NCBI GenBank assembly: GCA_044228625.1
Contig: JBGAUM010000072.1
Coordinates: forward strand, 1-18,270
Direction of reading: 5' to 3'
From: UKL13-2 sp044228625
GTDB taxonomy: Bacteria > Pseudomonadota > Gammaproteobacteria > Burkholderiales > Usitatibacteraceae
Length of the DNA: 18,270 nucleotides
In this document: positions 14,651-18,270 of the stretch, in pieces
Position numbering within the stretch: the stretch's first letter is position 1
Layout of the letters: each line of letters starts with the position of its first letter
Notes under the pieces: model-generated
Seen by the model: only the letters and a program-made list of their open reading frames with translations
The model's database searches: none
What the model was told of the DNA's origin: nothing
Translations under genes and position numbers: made by a program

Positions 14651-15371
14651 CCCCCCGCCCGCTGCCCGCATCCTTCCGTTGTCGGTGGAGAACCTGTGCT
14701 TCCGCGTCGGCGGCGTAGAAGTGCTCGAAGCCGTATCGCTGACCGTGATGCCGGGCACGCGCACGGTCGTGCTCGGCGCCAACGGTGCGGGCAAGAGCGT
14801 GCTGATGAGGCTGCTGCACGGGCTTCTCACGCCGACGGCCGGTCATGTCCGATGGTCGACAAGCGATGCGCAGACGGTCCGGCGTGCACAGGCGATGGTC
14901 TTTCAACGGCCGGTGATGATGCGGCGAAGCGTGCACGAAAACGTGGCGTTCGCACTCAGCCTTGCGCACTCTCAGGGCATCGAGGCGGCAGCCGCCGCCG
15001 CGTTGGAGCGCGTGGGCCTCACCCGACTTGCGGATCGCCCTGCGCGCCTTTGCTCCGGCGGCGAACAACAGCGCGTGGCGCTGGCGCGCGCCTGGGCACT
15101 CGCCCCCGAAGTGCTGTTCCTGGATGAGCCCACCGCGAGCCTGGATCCGGCCGCAACGCGCGCCATCGAGGAGACGGTGCAAGCCATGCACGCGGCGGGC
15201 ACCACCATCGTGATATCCACGCACGACCTTGGCCAGGCCAGGCGCCTGGCCGACCGCGTGTTGTTCCTTCATCGCGGGCGCTTGGTGGAGGACGCGCCGG
15301 CAAAGGATTTCTTTCAGCAACCCGCGTCGCGCGAGGCGGCGGCATTTATCCGAGGAGAACTGTTATGGTGA
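14643..15371 (+). CDS. tupC: Tungstate-type ABC transporter ATPase TupC
   Basis: 242 residues. A short ATPase lacking the C-terminal TOBE domain found in ModC-type proteins, as is usual for TupC. Walker A GANGAGKS (45-52), Q-loop in MVFQRP, signature CSGGEQQR (137-144), Walker B VLFLDEP with D161/E162, and STHD with the switch histidine are intact. It powers TupB on the cytoplasmic face. The start overlaps tupB by eight bases and the stop overlaps tupA by seven, so the three are tightly coupled. The substrate assignment rests on TupA. Confidence 0.88.
   Translation: MANPPPAARILPLSVENLCFRVGGVEVLEAVSLTVMPGTRTVVLGANGAGKSVLMRLLHGLLTPTAGHVRWSTSDAQTVRRAQAMVFQRPVMMRRSVHENVAFALSLAHSQGIEAAAAAALERVGLTRLADRPARLCSGGEQQRVALARAWALAPEVLFLDEPTASLDPAATRAIEETVQAMHAAGTTIVISTHDLGQARRLADRVLFLHRGRLVEDAPAKDFFQQPASREAAAFIRGELLW
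15352..15357 (+). promoter_or_regulatory. Strong ribosome binding site of tupA
   Basis: GAGGAG, seven bases before the tupA ATG and inside the tupC coding end. It should give the binding protein high translation compared with tupB and tupC, which lack such a site. Confidence 0.8.
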
Positions 15372-16192
15372 GATACGTGGCATTTGCAATCGCAATGCTC
15401 GTCTTGGCCGCAGGAGGCGCGTGGCCGGCGGCGGCACAAGAGAGGTTCATCGTGGTGGCGTCCACCACGTCCACACAGGACTCGGGCCTGTTCGGCCATT
15501 TGCTGCCGATCTTCAAGGCCAGGACGAACATCGAGGTGCGCGTGGTGGCGTTGGGCACCGGACAGGCATTGGCCACGGCCCGGAAGGGTGATGCGGACGT
15601 GGTGTTCGTGCACGACAAGGTGGCCGAAGCCAAGTTTGTCGAAGAAGGGTTCGGCATCGATCGGCGCGAGGTGATGTACAACGATTTCGTCATCGTTGGC
15701 CCGAAGTCCGACCCAGCCAAGGTGGCCGGCAAGGACGTCATCGCAGCACTGAAAAAGGTCGAGACTGCCAGGGCGCCGTTCGCCTCGCGCGGCGACAAGA
15801 GCGGCACGCATGCGGCGGAATTGCGCTACTGGAAGATCGCCGAAATCGACCCGCAAAATGGCAAGGGCACTTGGTACCGCGAAACGGGGGCGGGGATGGG
15901 TCCGACACTCAACACGGCCAGCGCGATGAACGCCTACGCGTTCACGGATCGTGGCACGTGGCTATCGTTCAAGAACCGTGGCGAACTCACCATTTTGGTT
16001 GAAGGCGATGTGCGCCTCTTCAACCAGTACGGAGTGATGCTGGTCAATCCGGCCAAGCACCCGCACGTAAGAAAAGAGTTGGCCCAGCAGTTTGTCGACT
16101 GGCTCACCGGTCCCGAAGGCCAGTTTGCCATCGCTGCGTACAAGGTCGAGGGGCAGCAGTTGTTCTTTCCGAACTTTTCGTCTGGTCGATGA
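15365..16192 (+). CDS. tupA: Tungstate-binding periplasmic protein TupA
   Basis: 275 residues. The Sec signal peptide covers residues 1-24 (AFAIAMLVLAAGGAWPAAAQ, cleavage near AAA-Q). The mature start FIVVASTTSTQDSGLFGHLLP carries the TTSTQDSG segment typical of TupA-type binding proteins. Further landmarks are ALGTGQALATARKGDADVVFVHD, NDFVIVGP, FASRGDKSGTHAAEL, WYRETGAGMG and the TLNTASAMNAYAFTDRGTWLSF segment. Family members bind tungstate with very high affinity and usually prefer it over molybdate. Here that preference is expected, not shown. The last gene of tupBCA, it is well translated by its own ribosome site. It converges on modC. Confidence 0.9.
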   Translation: MVRYVAFAIAMLVLAAGGAWPAAAQERFIVVASTTSTQDSGLFGHLLPIFKARTNIEVRVVALGTGQALATARKGDADVVFVHDKVAEAKFVEEGFGIDRREVMYNDFVIVGPKSDPAKVAGKDVIAALKKVETARAPFASRGDKSGTHAAELRYWKIAEIDPQNGKGTWYRETGAGMGPTLNTASAMNAYAFTDRGTWLSFKNRGELTILVEGDVRLFNQYGVMLVNPAKHPHVRKELAQQFVDWLTGPEGQFAIAAYKVEGQQLFFPNFSSGR

Positions 16193-16319
16193 GTCTCCAG
16201 CGTCGCGAGTCCAGCATCGGCGCGCCGTTCCGGCCGAAAATCTTCGGGAAGCCGCGCCAGTAATCGTGTTTTTACACCTCAACCCGCGGAATGAGCCTTA
16301 CGACGCGCGCAAGGCCGCT
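16193..16319. terminator. Convergent tupA/modC spacer with possible bidirectional stem-loops
   Basis: 127 bases between two convergent operons. It holds the 10-bp palindrome CGGCGCGCCG (16218-16227) and the hairpin CCGAA-AATC-TTCGG (16234-16247), with CGGC/GCCG (16231-16234 and 16251-16254) as an alternative outer stem. No clear T-tract follows either, so termination is possible but unproven. Confidence 0.25.
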
Positions 16320-17444
16320 TCAGGCGGACGGGCCGATCACGTGAATCCCTTCGCTCAAGAGCGACACAGCGGCGCCTGCCCCGAGCATGACGCCATTGCG
16401 ATGGGCCACATGGGTCGGTATGGAAAACCGCAGTGTCCGGCCCGGCACGCCGGCGATGGCGAGGTCGACCTGGCAATACTCGCCGAGCCGGACCAGCGCG
16501 GTGACCGTTCCGGCCACCGGATTCTCGTGTTCGCCGCGCGACGGGCGATCCTTGCGGTGCAGGACGATATAGGCCGAAGGCATGACCCAGTCCACTTTGA
16601 TGCCCGGCTGCAGGAAGGGCACGTGACCAGTTTCGAGGCGGTGCGTGGACCAATCGATCCAGGTCTTGCCGGACACCGCATCGTGCCGGGCTATGACGCC
16701 CTGAAATGTGTTGGTGATTCCCACCAGCCGTGCCGCTTCGATGCTGGCGGGCTTGGTCAGGACGATCTCCGGGGGCGCGCACTGCAAAGTTTTTCCACGA
16801 TGCAACAAGCACAAGCGGTCGCACAGCATTGACGCCTCGGCGAGGTCGTGTGTCACTAGGATCACCGGCATGTTCAACTCGCTGCGAAGCGCCACCAGCT
16901 CGCGATAGAGCTTTTCACGCGTGAGCTTGTCGACAGCCGAAAAGGGCTCGTCCAGTAACAGGACCTTGGGTTCGCGCGCCAGGGCGCGGGCGATGGCCAC
17001 GCGTTGCTGTTGGCCGCTGGAGAGCTCGCCCGGGCGGCGCAGTTCCAAGCCGGACAGATTCACCTTGGCCAGCAAATCGTGGGCGCGTTCACGCCGGCCC
17101 GCATCGGCTGTCGCGGGCAACGCGATGGCGACGTTCTCCCATGCGCATAGATGCGGAAACAGCGCGAAATTTTGGAACACCATGCCGACTCGCCGCGATT
17201 GGACGGGCTGGGCAATCGCTTTCGCCGTGTCCAGCCAGCATTCGACGCCGGCCAAGACGCGGCCTTCTGCTGGCCGGTGCAGGCCGGCTATGCTGCGCAG
17301 CACCGTGGTCTTGCCGCTGCCGGACGGGCCGACCAAGCCAAGAATCTCGCCTGGGGCGCAGTCCAACTCGGCATCGAGCGGCACGGGCGCCTGCTGGCGC
17401 AACTGGACCTGAATTCCGCTCCCAGCACGTATCTGTTCAGGCAT
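16320..17444 (-). CDS. modC: Molybdate ABC transporter ATPase ModC
   Basis: 374 residues from ATG 17444 (MPEQIRAGSG). The frame extends to 17513, but that would overlap modB by 77 bases. The ABC domain covers about residues 10-230. Walker A GPSGSGKTT (39-47), Q-loop in MVFQNFALFPHL, Walker B VLLLDEP with D165/E166, and the switch histidine in LVTHD are present. The signature reads LSSGQ (141-145) instead of LSGGQ. Residues about 235-374 form the C-terminal regulatory part: the NTFQG start, DWVMPSAYIVLHRKDRPSRGEHENPVAG and a closing TOBE-like barrel (VDLAIAGVPGRTLRFSIP to EGIHVIG). In ModC proteins this part binds oxyanion and trans-inhibits transport. It overlaps modB by eight bases and follows it in modABC. 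Confidence 0.88.
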   Translation of the reverse strand: MPEQIRAGSGIQVQLRQQAPVPLDAELDCAPGEILGLVGPSGSGKTTVLRSIAGLHRPAEGRVLAGVECWLDTAKAIAQPVQSRRVGMVFQNFALFPHLCAWENVAIALPATADAGRRERAHDLLAKVNLSGLELRRPGELSSGQQQRVAIARALAREPKVLLLDEPFSAVDKLTREKLYRELVALRSELNMPVILVTHDLAEASMLCDRLCLLHRGKTLQCAPPEIVLTKPASIEAARLVGITNTFQGVIARHDAVSGKTWIDWSTHRLETGHVPFLQPGIKVDWVMPSAYIVLHRKDRPSRGEHENPVAGTVTALVRLGEYCQVDLAIAGVPGRTLRFSIPTHVAHRNGVMLGAGAAVSLLSEGIHVIGPSA

Positions 17445-18108
17445 GGGGTATCGGGTCGCGCCGGCGTGCCGTGCCGTACACCAGCGCCATCGCGGCCAGG
17501 GAAATGGCGACAAGGGTGAAACTCATTGCGCCGGCGGCATCGAGTTCGAAAGCCTGAACCTTGTCGTAGATTGAAATGGCGATGGTGCGCGTCTCACCCG
17601 GTATGTTGCCGCCGACCATCAGCACCACGCCGAACTCACCGAGCGTGTGCGCGAAAGTCATGACCATGGCGGACAGCACGCCGGGCCAGGCCAGTGGCAA
17701 TTCGATGGTCCACAACGACTGCCACGGCGTCAGGCCGCAACAAGCGCCTGCCTCACGGATGCTGCGGTCGATGGACTCGAATGCGCGCTGCATGGGTTGG
17801 ATGGCGAAGGGCAGGTTGAACAAGACCGACGCCAGCACCAGACCCTCAAAGGAGAAGACGAGGGGGTGGCCCGCGGCCGACTCGTACCATTGCCCCAGCC
17901 ACGTCTGCCGGCCAGTGGCGACCAGAATGTAGTAGCCCAGGACGGTGGGGGGCAGCACAAGGGGCAAGGCCAGCAAGCCTTCGATCCAAGGCTTGAACGG
18001 GATCGCGCGCCATGCCAGCGCGCGCGCCAGCGCGATGCCGACCGGCAGCAGGATCAGCATGGTCCAGAGTGCGAGCTCCAGCGAGAGCTTGAGGGCCGTC
18101 CAGTCCAC
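17437..18108 (-). CDS. modB: Molybdate ABC transporter permease ModB
   Basis: 223 residues from a GTG at 18108, directly abutting the modA stop. About five to six helices. Diagnostic elements are LPLVLPPTVLGYYILV, the ESIDRSIREAGACCGLTPWQSLWTIELPLAWPGVL coupling region, and FAHTLGEFGVVLMVGGNIPGETRTIAISIYD, the strongly conserved ModB stretch. It forms the inner-membrane molybdate channel with ModC. The related GNIxG motif in TupB shows the two permeases are distant homologues, not copies: they differ throughout. Confidence 0.92.
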   Translation of the reverse strand: MDWTALKLSLELALWTMLILLPVGIALARALAWRAIPFKPWIEGLLALPLVLPPTVLGYYILVATGRQTWLGQWYESAAGHPLVFSFEGLVLASVLFNLPFAIQPMQRAFESIDRSIREAGACCGLTPWQSLWTIELPLAWPGVLSAMVMTFAHTLGEFGVVLMVGGNIPGETRTIAISIYDKVQAFELDAAGAMSFTLVAISLAAMALVYGTARRRDPIPHA

Positions 18109-18270
18109 TCAAGGCTCTCCCGGCAGCACGAATCCATGGCGCTTGAGGATGGCGCGGGCAGATGGCTGCTGCAGGTATGCGAAGAAGGCCTCCGCGTCGG
18201 GCGACGCGTTTTTCATCAGCGCCATGGCTTGCCGCAGCGGCGTGTGCGCGGCATCCGGGATGAGCGCATA
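18109..18270 (-). CDS. modA: Molybdate-binding protein ModA, C-terminal fragment (cut by right edge)
   Basis: Only the last 53 codons are in the window, ending at TGA 18109-18111. Reading from the edge, the translation begins YALIPDAAHTPLRQAMALMK and closes AFFAYLQQPSARAILKRHGF followed by VLPGEP. This is the standard C-terminal pattern of ModA: a proline-containing entry strand, then a helix in which the last AR-x-I-L precedes a GF/GY turn. The signal peptide and oxyanion-binding residues lie outside the window. Its stop codon touches the modB GTG without a gap, consistent with a modABC operon transcribed from beyond the right edge. Confidence 0.85.
   Translation of the reverse strand, partial: YALIPDAAHTPLRQAMALMKNASPDAEAFFAYLQQPSARAILKRHGFVLPGEP

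Overview
The window looks like a chromosomal segment of a Gram-negative proteobacterium, most likely a betaproteobacterium (Burkholderiales-like). Grounds for this are the moderately high G+C content, a TonB-type periplasm-spanning protein, a lipobox protein, a glycine-zipper surface antigen, and a retropepsin-like exported protease of the kind common in that group. The assignment is inferred from gene types and not from any marker gene. No RNA genes, insertion sequences, prophage genes or CRISPR arrays were seen.

Left part (1-7793). A membrane protein cut by the left edge (+) converges on a class III adenylate/guanylate cyclase fused to a PilZ-like domain (-). Upstream of the cyclase on the same strand lies an exported beta/gamma-crystallin plus glycine-zipper protein. 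A long plus-strand run follows: an orphan peptide-type ABC substrate-binding protein, a pirin, a PepSY-type two-helix membrane protein, an acyltransferase-3 family membrane enzyme (start codon overlapping the previous stop; clearly lower G+C) and a small lipoprotein of unknown function.

Middle part (8086-11048). A TonB-like energy transducer with a long pentapeptide-periodic charged rod (-) overlaps a class I glutamine amidotransferase (-). The amidotransferase in turn overlaps head-to-head, at the start codons, with an exported retropepsin-like aspartic protease (+).

Right part (11058-18270). This is the most interesting region, apparently a molybdate/tungstate (oxyanion) uptake island with parts of three different ABC importers. 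(a) A FecCD-type permease and its ATPase lack a binding protein and sit directly downstream of a one-component regulator, an excisionase-like helix-turn-helix fused to a molybdate-binding-protein-like domain. (b) A compact tungstate-type tupB-tupC-tupA operon is divergent from that regulator. (c) A modA-modB-modC molybdate operon converges on tupA, with modA cut by the right edge. The 89-base divergent gap between the regulator and tupB holds a 33-bp imperfect palindrome. Its arms double as -35/-10 elements in both directions, which makes it a strong operator candidate for autoregulated, coordinated control. Proposed scheme (inference): the regulator senses cytoplasmic molybdate or tungstate through its periplasmic-binding-like domain and switches its own operon (regulator-permease-ATPase) and tupBCA from one site.
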